A stretch of 47,254 nucleotides of DNA from Soonwooa sp. (GTDB lineage Bacteria; Bacteroidota; Bacteroidia; Flavobacteriales; Weeksellaceae), in the NCBI RefSeq assembly GCF_030151385.1, contig NZ_JASLDS010000008.1, positions 1 to 47,254 of the forward strand, in the 5' to 3' direction. The notes beneath the pieces were generated by a model. The model worked only from the letters and a program-made list of their open reading frames with translations. It had not been told where the DNA came from and made no database searches. Positions 40,062 through 47,254 of this stretch are shown one piece after another. The translations under genes were made by a program, and so were the position numbers. Within the stretch, counting starts at the first letter, position 1. Every line of letters starts with the position of its first letter.

Positions 40062-40104
40062 TTTTTGGATGAATATTTGACAACGACAGTTTAAACAATT
40101 TTGG

Positions 40105-40135
40105 GTTTCGGGCGCGGCTTTGCCGCGCCCGAAAC
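40105..40135. terminator. Bidirectional GC-rich terminator hairpin
   Basis: A perfect 14-bp stem with loop TTT (40105-40118 with 40122-40135) lies between the convergent DinB-family and WYL regulator genes. Confidence 0.85.
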
Positions 40136-40141
40136 TATTTA

Positions 40142-41092
40142 TTAAAGTTTTTCATAAATCCTCTTCACCAGATTTTTGAAATTATCTTTTAAAGTTTCTG
40201 GATAAATAATTTCCAATTGGTCGCCGAAAGTAAGTAGCCAACGCGGAAAACCATCATCAATCCATTCCGTTTCAAAAGTCATCAGAATTCCGTTTTCGGT
40301 GTATTCTTCTTTTGTTAAACCATAAAATTTCTTGGAATTAACGATGTGCGCATTCAATTTTTCGGGAACTAAAATCTGAACTTCAACTTTTTCCTTTTGG
40401 GAACTCTTTTTGTAATCGGCAAGACTGCCATATTCCGTTTTAAAATCGGAATCCAGTTTCCTAATTCCTTGCATTCTGTCCATACGGAATTGCCGGAAAT
40501 CCCTTCTCAGTGTGCAAAATGCCATCATATACCAAAAATTAAACTCGAAAAATATCCCGACAGCTTCTACAATTCTCTCTGTAACTTCGTTGTTGACGGC
40601 TTGGTAATTTAGTTTCAATTGTTTTTTCTCAGCAATGCTTTCCAAAATAATTGGGATGGCATTCTTGACAACATCTACCTCTTTTTGCGCATAATTGTAA
40701 ACATCAATCTGTTTTTCAATATCCTGAATCATATTTTTATCGGAATATTTCAGAACAGATTTTACTTTATCCATCGCAGTTTGATAATGACTTCCTAAAC
40801 TTTCATGTGAAAATTTGTGCATTAATTTTTCGGCGGTAATAAAACTCAAAACTTCTTCTTTGGTAAACATTACAGGCGGCAATTTGTAGCCCTCCATTAA
40901 AGAATAGCCATTTCCAGCTTCGCCAATAATGGGAATTCCTGCGCTTTCTAAAGTTTTAATATCGCGGTAAATCGTCCGAATGCTGACGTCAAATTTCGTC
41001 GCCAAATCCTGAGCACGCACCAAAGGTTTGCTCTGCAATTGCGTGAGAATAGCGGTTACGCGGTCTATTTTTTTGAGGTAATGTTCGGACAC
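40142..41092 (-). CDS. YafY-type transcriptional regulator (HTH-11 and WYL domains)
   Basis: This 316-residue protein starts with GTG (41090-41092). The N-terminal HTH is IDRVTAILTQLQSK plus LATKFDVSIRTIYRDIKTLE. A PafC-like linker follows, then a WYL domain (about 140-220: FNFWYMMAFCTLRRDFRQFR, where YMM replaces WYL) and a WCX C-terminal domain. WYL proteins bind nucleotides or nucleic acids and regulate DNA-damage or stress genes. The convergent DinB-family gene with its operator-like dyad is the likely target. A heptamer tract begins 2 bp upstream of the start codon. Confidence 0.9.
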   Translation of the reverse strand: MSEHYLKKIDRVTAILTQLQSKPLVRAQDLATKFDVSIRTIYRDIKTLESAGIPIIGEAGNGYSLMEGYKLPPVMFTKEEVLSFITAEKLMHKFSHESLGSHYQTAMDKVKSVLKYSDKNMIQDIEKQIDVYNYAQKEVDVVKNAIPIILESIAEKKQLKLNYQAVNNEVTERIVEAVGIFFEFNFWYMMAFCTLRRDFRQFRMDRMQGIRKLDSDFKTEYGSLADYKKSSQKEKVEVQILVPEKLNAHIVNSKKFYGLTKEEYTENGILMTFETEWIDDGFPRWLLTFGDQLEIIYPETLKDNFKNLVKRIYEKL

Positions 41093-41093
41093 G

Positions 41094-41128
41094 AGAGTTT
41101 GGTTTTTAGTTTTTAGTTTTTAGTTTGA
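41094..41128 (+). repeat. Short heptamer tract at the WYL regulator start
   Basis: Five in-phase units: AGAGTTT, GGTTTTT, AGTTTTT, AGTTTTT, AGTTTGA. They occupy the 5' leader position of the minus-strand regulator, so unit gain or loss could change its translation. Confidence 0.75.
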
Positions 41129-41172
41129 AAATTATATTTTTTTGAAATGATTGAAAAAAAATTTCAAATTAA

Positions 41173-42984
41173 TTATTCATCATCTTTATACGTTTTCACC
41201 AACAAATCGAGGTTCAAACTTCGAGCGGACGCATCAAAAATTTCTTTGTAAGTTCCGTCTTGATGGTACAACTCGTCATGTGTTCCGTTTTCGACAACGC
41301 GACCTTTTTTCATCACATAAATTCTATCCGAATCGATAATTTGTGACAACGAATGCGAAATAATAACCACTGTTCTGCCTTTTTTAATAGCATCCAAAGA
41401 GTTTTTAATTTGTTCCGTGGCAATCGCGTCTAAACTTGCCGTCGGCTCGTCCAAGAAAATAATAGGTGGATTTTTCAAAAACAATCTTGCGATCGCAATT
41501 CGCTGTTGTTGACCACCAGAAAGCTGCGTCGCATCATGCTGATAAGCCAATGGTAAATCCATCACTTGCTCGTGCAGATATGCTTTTTTCGCCGCTTCAA
41601 CAACGGCTTCAAAACTGGCGTTCATATCACCGTATCGAATATTATCTTCAATACTTCCTTTAAAAATGTGATTTTTTTGAAGCACCAAACCGATATCGTC
41701 TCTCAAAAAAGTATTGTCATAATCATTAAGATTGACGCCGTCCAGCAAAATTTCACCCGAATCTGGCAAATAAAATTTGCAAAGTAAATTGATAATTGTG
41801 GATTTCCCAGCGCCCGAAAGTCCTACCAACGCTGTAGTTTTTCCATGTTCTATCAACATATTAACATCGAAAAGCGCCTGCGTTCCGTTGGGATAAGAAA
41901 AATTAACGTGTTGAAGTTCAAAATTTCCTTTAATCTCTTTTTCAACAAAAGTTCCGCTCGGTTCTTCTTCATCATCAGCGTTTAAAATATCAAAATAACC
42001 TTCTGCATAAATCATTGCGTCATTCATATCGTCATAAATCCGGTGAAGCTGGCGAATAGGCGAAGAAACGTTGTTAAACAACATAATATGCAACATGATT
42101 GCACCAATCGTCATCTGTTGGTCGAGCACTAAATAAACGGTTAAAAGAATAATTAAAACGACACCAATTTGCTCGATAAATGTTTTTAATCCATCATAGA
42201 AAAAGTTCGTTTTACGTGTGTACAACTGGCTTTCCATCAATTGCATTTGGAGGTCGTATTGTTTTTTACCTTCAAAATCTTCGCGCACAAAACTTTTAAT
42301 CACTAAAATCGAATTAATAAGATTCAGCAATCCCGATGTTTTTTGCTCACGTTGATTTCTTAAAGTTCGGCGTACACCAGCGAGTTTTTTAGCTTGAAGA
42401 TTGCTCACCCAAAAGTAAATCGGAACGATAATCGTGGAAACCAAACCGACATACACATTCTGCATATACATCACGATAAGCGCAATAATGGAAGTCGTAA
42501 AAAGAGGTAAAATATCGATGAAAAAGTTCTGTACGAGCTTTGTTAAACTTTCAATTCCTCTATCGATGCGGGTTTGAAGTTTTCCAGATTCGTGGTTTTC
42601 ATCATTAAAATAAGAAACTTTATAGGTCAGAATTTTATCAATTGCGCGCTGTGCCAACTCGGAACTAACGTTGATTCGGATTTTTTCACCGTAAAATTTC
42701 TGTCCGAAATTGATGAAGATATTCGCAATTTCCTTCACCAAAAGAATAATCGAAATAATGACCAAAACATGAACACCTTCCTGCATTGGATGTGGCAAAT
42801 CAATCAACTTTTGAACCTCATCCACCGTATATTTCAGAACAATCGGGTTGACTTGCGCCGCCAAAGCGCCCAACAAAGTAAGCACCAAAGTCCAAAAAAT
42901 CATTAGACGATAAGGCCTAATGAAAGGTTGAAGCTGCTTAAAAATTCCAAAAATTGTAATGGTTCGGTTGAAAGGGTTTTTCAT
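41173..42984 (-). CDS. ABC transporter, fused permease and ATP-binding domains
   Basis: This 603-residue half-transporter has six membrane helices (about 25-320) and a C-terminal ATPase. The ATPase has Walker A GLSGAGKST (about 392), Q-loop region VLQKNHIFKGSI, signature LSGGQQQR (about 494) and Walker B IIFLDEP with the H-loop IISHSL. It fits the type IV exporter (MsbA/LmrA-like) fold and works as a dimer in the inner membrane. Substrate unknown; lipids or drugs are usual. It ends 81 bp before the regulator's start codon on the same strand and could be co-transcribed with it. Confidence 0.9.
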   Translation of the reverse strand: MKNPFNRTITIFGIFKQLQPFIRPYRLMIFWTLVLTLLGALAAQVNPIVLKYTVDEVQKLIDLPHPMQEGVHVLVIISIILLVKEIANIFINFGQKFYGEKIRINVSSELAQRAIDKILTYKVSYFNDENHESGKLQTRIDRGIESLTKLVQNFFIDILPLFTTSIIALIVMYMQNVYVGLVSTIIVPIYFWVSNLQAKKLAGVRRTLRNQREQKTSGLLNLINSILVIKSFVREDFEGKKQYDLQMQLMESQLYTRKTNFFYDGLKTFIEQIGVVLIILLTVYLVLDQQMTIGAIMLHIMLFNNVSSPIRQLHRIYDDMNDAMIYAEGYFDILNADDEEEPSGTFVEKEIKGNFELQHVNFSYPNGTQALFDVNMLIEHGKTTALVGLSGAGKSTIINLLCKFYLPDSGEILLDGVNLNDYDNTFLRDDIGLVLQKNHIFKGSIEDNIRYGDMNASFEAVVEAAKKAYLHEQVMDLPLAYQHDATQLSGGQQQRIAIARLFLKNPPIIFLDEPTASLDAIATEQIKNSLDAIKKGRTVVIISHSLSQIIDSDRIYVMKKGRVVENGTHDELYHQDGTYKEIFDASARSLNLDLLVKTYKDDE

Positions 42985-43020
42985 ATTTCAAATTACGAAG
43001 CATAAATGTAGGAAAAATAT

Positions 43021-43217
43021 GAGTTAGGAGATGCGGGTTCCAGTTACGAGGTTCGAGGTTAGGGTTTCCAGTTATGAGTTATGAGGTTCGAGTTGCTGAT
43101 TTTGAGGTTTAAGGCTTAAGGTTAAGCATATCATAAACTTATCAAATGTAGGATAAAAATAAACCTCGAATCTTACTTTACAAATCCCTTATCTCGGTAC
43201 TCGTAACTCGTATCTCT
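43021..43217. repeat. Heptamer arrays in inverted arrangement (15 units, then 8 units)
   Basis: From 43021 to 43125 fifteen consecutive 7-bp units keep exact phase: GAGTTAG, GAGATGC, GGGTTCC, AGTTACG, AGGTTCG, AGGTTAG, GGTTTCC, AGTTATG twice, AGGTTCG, AGTTGCT, GATTTTG, AGGTTTA, AGGCTTA, AGGTTAA. From 43162 to 43217 eight units of the complementary type follow (AACCTCG ... TATCTCG, GTACTCG, TAACTCG, TATCTCT), the last overlapping the stop codon of the YeeE-like gene. It fills most of the spacer before the ABC transporter. Confidence 0.9.
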
Positions 43218-43635
43218 AATGCGGCAACTTATCACGGAATTTACCATAAACCCAAGTTCCCAAAATAGCTGAAAGCAAGGTTACTATAACAACCAAAGCT
43301 CCAGTTCCGATTTGTGCAAATAATGGTCCTGGACAAGCGCCTGTAATCGCCCAGCCAAATCCGAAGATTAAACCACCGTAAATTTGACCTTTATTGAATT
43401 TTTTGTCAGCGATTTTTATAGGTTCGCCATCCAAAGATTTTATTTTGAATTTTTTGATTAACCAAACCGACAACATTCCCGTCACAACAGCACTTCCGAT
43501 AACGCCGTACATGTGGAAAGATTGCAAACGGAACATTTCCTGAATTCTGAACCAACTGATGAGTTCCGCTTTTGTGATGACGATTCCGAAGAATATTCCG
43601 GCGACTAAAAATTTTATATAATCTGATGTTTTCAT
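43216..43635 (-). CDS. Half-size YeeE/YedE transporter, C-terminal half type (PmpB/DUF6691-like)
   Basis: This 139-residue protein has four membrane helices and the conserved Cys motif TGACPGPLFAQIG (about 102-114). With its partner upstream it reconstitutes the full YeeE/YedE (TsuA-like) channel, which carries thiosulfate or related sulfur species through a chain of Cys residues. The two-gene form is known as PmpA/PmpB. It is downstream of persulfide-handling genes, which fits import or export of sulfur compounds. Confidence 0.85.
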   Translation of the reverse strand: MKTSDYIKFLVAGIFFGIVITKAELISWFRIQEMFRLQSFHMYGVIGSAVVTGMLSVWLIKKFKIKSLDGEPIKIADKKFNKGQIYGGLIFGFGWAITGACPGPLFAQIGTGALVVIVTLLSAILGTWVYGKFRDKLPH

Positions 43636-43642
43636 TTTTTTT

Positions 43643-43810
43643 GATTCGAGATGCGTGATTCGAGTTATGAGTTATGAGTTAAAAATTACAATTTTCCTCG
43701 CTATCGTTCTCCTTCCCAAACTTTAAACTTGATTCTTTTTACTTTTTCCTTCTAACTTTCTACTACTAACTTGGCTCTTTTAACTTTTTCCTTTTTCCTT
43801 TATTCTTACT
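43643..43810. repeat. Heptamer arrays filling the spacer between the two YeeE-type genes
   Basis: Six units of the GATTCGA/GTTATGA type (43643-43684) are followed by fourteen in-phase units of the ACTTTTT type (43713-43810: TTCCCAA, ACTTTAA, ACTTGAT, TCTTTTT, ACTTTTT, CCTTCTA, ACTTTCT, ACTACTA, ACTTGGC, TCTTTTA, ACTTTTT, CCTTTTT, CCTTTAT, TCTTACT). The last unit overlaps the upstream gene's stop codon. Practically all of the 173-bp spacer is heptameric. Confidence 0.9.
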
Positions 43811-44372
43811 AAAGAGACAAAATCCAAGGCATTACTAAATTAGCAACTATGAATCCGCCTAACATAAAACAAATAGTTGCAACTAATGACGGCCACTGAA
43901 GATTCGATAATCCCATGATGGAATGTCCGCTCGTACAACCACCTGCATAGCGCGTTCCGAATCCAACTAAAAATCCACCAACTACAAATAGAAAGAAACC
44001 TTTCAATGAAAATAAAGTTTCCCAATTCATAAAATCAGCTGGGATTAAACTTGAAAAATCTGTAATTCCGTAGCTTGCCAATTCGGTTTTAAGATTGGGG
44101 TTAACATCGACTGGTTGCCCATTTGAAAGGAAATTAAAAGCGATAAATCCACCAATTAAAATTCCGAAAACGAAAACTAAATTCCAGACTTCGCTTTTCC
44201 AATTGTATTTAAAAAACGGAATATTCGATGGTGCACAAGACGCACAAATGTGTCTTAACGATGAGGAAATTCCAAAAGTTTTGTTACCTAAAATAAGTAA
44301 CATTGGGACAGTAAGCCCGATTAAAGGTCCCGCAACATACCACGGCCACGGATTTTTTATTAATTCTAACAT
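43809..44372 (-). CDS. Half-size YeeE/YedE transporter, N-terminal half type (PmpA-like)
   Basis: This 187-residue protein has about five membrane helices. The Cys-containing motif YAGGCTSGHSIMGLS (about 143-157) is the hallmark of the YeeE family, and an additional CASCAPSN lies near residue 45. It is transcribed ahead of the other half. The separation by a long heptamer tract is unusual for two subunits that are usually within a few bases of each other. Confidence 0.88.
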   Translation of the reverse strand: MLELIKNPWPWYVAGPLIGLTVPMLLILGNKTFGISSSLRHICASCAPSNIPFFKYNWKSEVWNLVFVFGILIGGFIAFNFLSNGQPVDVNPNLKTELASYGITDFSSLIPADFMNWETLFSLKGFFLFVVGGFLVGFGTRYAGGCTSGHSIMGLSNLQWPSLVATICFMLGGFIVANLVMPWILSL

Positions 44373-44383
44373 AATTTTTGTTT

Positions 44384-44534
44384 CGAGGTTCGGGATGCGA
44401 GTTGCGAGATACGAGGTTTGAATTCCGAGTTTGAAAGTTTAAGGTTTGAATACTTTTTACTTGTTTCTTTTTACTTTTTACTTTTCCCTCAGCTCTTTTT
44501 ACTTACACCTTTCCCTTGGCTCTTTTTACTTTTC
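44384..44534. repeat. Heptamer arrays upstream of the YeeE-type pair
   Basis: Seven CGAGGTT-type units in phase (44384-44432: CGAGGTT, CGGGATG, CGAGTTG, CGAGATA, CGAGGTT, TGAATTC, CGAGTTT) are followed, after a short slip, by ACTTTTT-type units (44452-44534: ACTTTTT, ACTTGTT, TCTTTTT, ACTTTTT, ACTTTTC, CCTCAGC, TCTTTTT, ACTTACA, CCTTTCC, a 6-bp CTTGGC, TCTTTTT, ACTTTTC). The last units enter the final codons of the methyltransferase gene. Confidence 0.88.
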
Positions 44535-45155
44535 ACATATAACTTCCAACTCCACAAAAGCTTCACTTCCTTTTCTTGGTGGAATAGAATTATAACATTC
44601 TTCCATTTTTTTAATATTGAAAAAAGGCTCGAAAATCTTGTGATATTCTTCAATATTGCCACCATAAGGAGGACCTTGCTGTTCAAAAACAGTATTAAAC
44701 ATCACCCCAACAATTTTTCCGTTTGGTTGTAAAAGTTCAGCGGATTTCTTTGCATAATTTTCTCGCAATGCGACAGGTAACGCGCAGAAAAAAGTTTGCT
44801 CCAACATCAATTCATAGTTGGCGCTATGCTCAAAAAAATCACCTAAAACTACTTTTATTTGTGGGTCATTTCTGAATTTGTTTTGTAGAATTTCAACAGC
44901 TTTGGGTGCGATATCAATCAAAGTAATATTCTGAAATCCGTTTTTTAAAAGATATTCAGCTTCGTAGGCATTTCCACAACCGGGAATTAAAATTGAAATG
45001 TTTTTATCTTCAATTTTATCCATATAATCGGTTATCGCAGGTGTTGCATAACCAATATCCCAAGCGGTTTCTTGGTTTTCCCAACGATTGTCCCAGTAAT
45101 TGGGATCAACTTGATTGGCGTTTGGTTGACTATTTTTGTTTTGTTCTGTATTCAT
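44526..45155 (-). CDS. TPMT-family SAM-dependent thiol/halide methyltransferase
   Basis: This 209-residue protein starts at MNTEQNKN; a start 27 bp upstream adds an atypical extension. It has the TPMT-family N-terminus YWDNRWENQETAWDIG, SAM motif I ILIPGCGNAYEAEYL (about 58) and GPPYGG near residue 173. The family methylates thiols, sulfide or halides. Between persulfide enzymes and YeeE-type transporters, a role in methylating sulfide or a small thiol is plausible. Its last codons merge into a heptamer tract. Confidence 0.87.
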   Translation of the reverse strand: MNTEQNKNSQPNANQVDPNYWDNRWENQETAWDIGYATPAITDYMDKIEDKNISILIPGCGNAYEAEYLLKNGFQNITLIDIAPKAVEILQNKFRNDPQIKVVLGDFFEHSANYELMLEQTFFCALPVALRENYAKKSAELLQPNGKIVGVMFNTVFEQQGPPYGGNIEEYHKIFEPFFNIKKMEECYNSIPPRKGSEAFVELEVICEK

Positions 45156-45256
45156 TTTTTCAAGTTTAAAATTTTGTCGCAAGGACGGGAAAATTTTTAA
45201 GTTTAAAGTTGATGTATAATAATTTATTAAGAATTCAACTCTTTCAATTTATAAAA

Positions 45257-45577
45257 TCAATTCTTTGTTAAATTTTTCATGTTTTGCAAAGAGCCACCAT
45301 TAAAAACCTTTTCAAATCCAGCTTGTTTTAGAATTGATTGTGCTTGTTTACTTCGTATTCCACTTCGACAAAAAACCACAATATTTTCTTGATTTTTAAG
45401 CTTATTTTTCTGATTTTGAATTTCATTTAATGGAATATTCACTGCATTTTTAATACTTCCAGACGCAAATTCTCCTTTGGAACGAACGTCAATTAATACC
45501 GCTCCATTTTTAATAACTTCTACTAACTTTTTTGAATCTTCAAAACCCAAAATTTTCTTTAAGAAATTAATAATCAT
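45257..45577 (-). CDS. Single-domain rhodanese sulfurtransferase
   Basis: This 106-residue protein has the rhodanese fold: LIDVRSKGEFASGSIKNAVN (about 28-47) and the active-site loop VVFCRSGIRS with catalytic Cys near residue 71. There is no signal peptide, so it is cytoplasmic. It accepts sulfane sulfur as a Cys-persulfide. Its start overlaps the stop of the persulfide dioxygenase gene by 4 bp (ATGA), implying stoichiometric expression. Confidence 0.92.
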   Translation of the reverse strand: MIINFLKKILGFEDSKKLVEVIKNGAVLIDVRSKGEFASGSIKNAVNIPLNEIQNQKNKLKNQENIVVFCRSGIRSKQAQSILKQAGFEKVFNGGSLQNMKNLTKN

Positions 45578-46986
45578 AATATCATTTTTTTAGATGGACA
45601 AACAAAATCGGTTTTAGGAATATCTGTTTTTGAAATTGCATTAAAACCGCCTTCAACTTCCGAAAAATTATGATAACCATGCGCTTGCAAAATACTCGCC
45701 GCCATCATACTTCTGTAACCTCCTGCACAATGAATATAAAAATGCTCTTTAGAATCTAGATCATTTATCCAATCATTAATGTACGCCAAAGGTCTGCTGT
45801 AAGCGTTTTCCACATGTTCGGCTTCGAATTCATTTTCCTTACGAACGTCCAGAATTTTTATATCTTCAAAATATTCTGAATCCAATTGTTCCGCTGAAAT
45901 TCTGTTAATCATATCGATTGCTTTTCCTGAGCCTTTCCAAGTTTCAAAACCATTTTCAAGATGTCCTAAAATATTATCAAAACCCACACGACTCAATCTG
46001 GTAACGACTTCTTTTTCATTTCCTTTATCAGCTACTAACAAAATCGGTTGTCGAACATCTTTCACCAAAGCACCAACCCAAGGTGCAAAATCACCATTCA
46101 GTCCAATATTTATCGATTGCGGAATAAATCCTTTTGTAAAATCTGCTGCGGAACGTGTATCTAAAATCAAGGCTTCAGAATTTTCTGCAATTTCTTCAAA
46201 TTCGTTGGCAGATAAAGCTTTTAGACCATTATTTAAAACCTTATCGAAATTATCGAAGCCATTTTTATTCATCGCCACATTCATTCCGAAATAAGCAGGA
46301 GCCGGTAACAATCCATCGGTAACTGCTTTTATAAAAGCCTCTTTGTTAGGTTGATTTAAAGCATAATTTGTCTTTTTTTGATTTCCTAAAGTATCGACCG
46401 TTTCTTTTTGCATATTTTTACCACAAGCCGAACCCGCTCCGTGAGCTGGATAAACAACAGTATCGTCCGCTAAAGGCATAATTTTGTTTTTCAAAGAATC
46501 ATAAAGCAATCCAGCCAAATCTTCCTGCGTCATACCTGCAGCTTTTTGAGCTAAATCTGGACGACCAACATCACCTAAAAACAACGTATCTCCAGAGAAA
46601 ATCGCGGTTTCCTTTGCATTTTCATCAATCAAAAGAAAAGTGCTGCTTTCCATCGTGTGACCAGGCGTGTGAAGAACTTTAATCTTGATATTTCCAATTT
46701 CGAAAACTTGCTCGTCTTTAGCAATAATTGCTTCAAAATCTGGATTTGCAGTTGGTCCATACACGATTTTAGCACCTGTTTTTTTGCTCAAATCAACGTG
46801 ACCGCTTACAAAATCAGCATGAAAATGCGTTTCGAAAATATATTTTAATGTAACATTATCTTTTTGCAACCTCTCAATATAGGGTTGAGTTTCACGAAGA
46901 GGATCAATAATCGCTGCCTCGCCATTGGAAACGATATAATAAGCGCCCTGAGCCAAACAGTCTGTATAAATTTGTTCTATTTTCAT
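45574..46986 (-). CDS. CstB-like persulfide dioxygenase-rhodanese fusion
   Basis: This protein of about 470 residues starts at MKIEQIYTDC. A metallo-beta-lactamase domain (about 1-245) has ETHFHADFVSGH (His, His, Asp for one iron; the usual second-site His is Phe), GDTLFLGDVGRPDL and YPAHGAGSACGK. Two rhodanese domains follow. The first (about 255-355) has no Cys at its loop (VADKGNE); the second (about 370-470) has the active loop IHCAGGYRS. This order (dioxygenase, pseudo-rhodanese, rhodanese) is that of Staphylococcus CstB, which turns persulfides into thiosulfate. It is the first gene of the sulfur cluster. Confidence 0.88.
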   Translation of the reverse strand: MKIEQIYTDCLAQGAYYIVSNGEAAIIDPLRETQPYIERLQKDNVTLKYIFETHFHADFVSGHVDLSKKTGAKIVYGPTANPDFEAIIAKDEQVFEIGNIKIKVLHTPGHTMESSTFLLIDENAKETAIFSGDTLFLGDVGRPDLAQKAAGMTQEDLAGLLYDSLKNKIMPLADDTVVYPAHGAGSACGKNMQKETVDTLGNQKKTNYALNQPNKEAFIKAVTDGLLPAPAYFGMNVAMNKNGFDNFDKVLNNGLKALSANEFEEIAENSEALILDTRSAADFTKGFIPQSINIGLNGDFAPWVGALVKDVRQPILLVADKGNEKEVVTRLSRVGFDNILGHLENGFETWKGSGKAIDMINRISAEQLDSEYFEDIKILDVRKENEFEAEHVENAYSRPLAYINDWINDLDSKEHFYIHCAGGYRSMMAASILQAHGYHNFSEVEGGFNAISKTDIPKTDFVCPSKKMIL

Positions 46987-47005
46987 ATTCTTCAATTTAG
47001 TTGTA

Positions 47006-47013
47006 CAAAGTTC
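47006..47013 (-). promoter_or_regulatory. Near-consensus -7 element of the sulfur operon
   Basis: GAACTTTG on the minus strand, 19 bp before the ATG at 46986, differs from TAnnTTTG at the first base. The same GAACTTTG variant precedes mdaB. No -33 TTG is seen; an activator or repressor of sulfide response may act here. Confidence 0.35.
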
Positions 47014-47062
47014 TGAGTTTGAAAAATCCTACACCGCTACTTTTGTTACATAGGGATTTTTT

Positions 47063-47254
47063 GGTTGATGGTTGGCGGTTTTTGGTGTTAGTGTTTAGTG
47101 TTTAGTGTTTAGTGTTTAGTAAAAATAATTCATAATTCATAATTCATAATTCATAATTCATAATTCATAATTCATAATTCATAATTCATAATTCATAATT
47201 CATAATTCATAATTCATAATTCATAATTCATAATTCATAATTCATAATTCATAA
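47063..47254. repeat. Composite heptamer repeat: AG-type units then AATTCAT x at least 18; runs off the window
   Basis: GGTTGAT, GGTTGGC, GGTTTTT, a 6-bp GGTGTT, four AGTGTTT and one AGTAAAA lead in unbroken phase into ATAATTC units from 47125 to the window end (130 bp, at least 18 copies). The design repeats that of 5797-5936, about 41 kb away. Confidence 0.95.

Overview
The window looks like chromosomal DNA from a flavobacterium, most likely the Chryseobacterium/Epilithonimonas branch (Weeksellaceae). The evidence is AT-rich sequence, many promoters of the Bacteroidetes form TTG-N17-23-TAnnTTTG, a PorV-type protein of the type IX secretion system, a 65-residue ribosomal protein S21, and small families I know only from Bacteroidetes (HYC_CC_PP, DUF3347 next to copper genes, a flavobacterial arginine decarboxylase). 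No plasmid, phage, insertion-sequence or CRISPR genes are visible. The taxonomy is inference, because no 16S rRNA is present.

Layout. 1-5 kb (minus): a xerC-like recombinase broken by an in-frame TGA, rpsU, pdhB, a DUF2147 protein and an LtaS-like enzyme. 5-10 kb (mostly plus): pssA, a DnaQ-like exonuclease, a fumarylacetoacetate hydrolase-fold enzyme, a universal stress protein, three small-family genes and the RNase P RNA (minus). 10-15 kb (minus): an iron-siderophore receptor with a PepSY protein, then a DMT transporter overlapping porV2. 15-21.5 kb (plus): TerC, an acyl-CoA carboxylase beta subunit, a DUF2089/Yip1/hydrolase operon and a HAD phosphatase. 21.5-27 kb: a LysR/MdaB divergent pair, arginine decarboxylase, and an overlapping adenosyltransferase/DUF1801/thiamine diphosphokinase operon. 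27-31 kb (plus): a copper locus (HYC_CC_PP, DUF3347, and a large multicopper oxidase fused to a CopB-like C-terminus) full of palindromic repeats. 31.7-36.1 kb (plus): an accessory block with two tandem PAS-LuxR regulators and three unrecognised envelope proteins. 36.7-38.7 kb: a hydrolase/ECF sigma/putative anti-sigma operon. 39.5-43 kb: DinB protein, a WYL regulator and an ABC exporter. 43.2-47 kb (minus): a sulfur cluster (CstB-like persulfide dioxygenase, rhodanese, TPMT-family methyltransferase, two half-size YeeE/YedE transporters).

The most unusual content is between the genes. First, much of the intergenic DNA is written in 7-bp units. It ranges from perfect AATTCAT arrays (13 and at least 18 copies) to long degenerate arrays that hold a strict 7-bp phase for up to 15 units. 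Some arrays run into the neighbouring stop codons, and in the sulfur cluster they occur as oppositely oriented pairs. Second, a GC-rich structured element of 130-170 bp occurs four times in the same orientation, and its stems are preserved by compensatory changes. Third, a REP-like palindrome family forms four-unit clusters, duplicated upstream of the copper oxidase. The broken xerC is the clearest single-gene anomaly.
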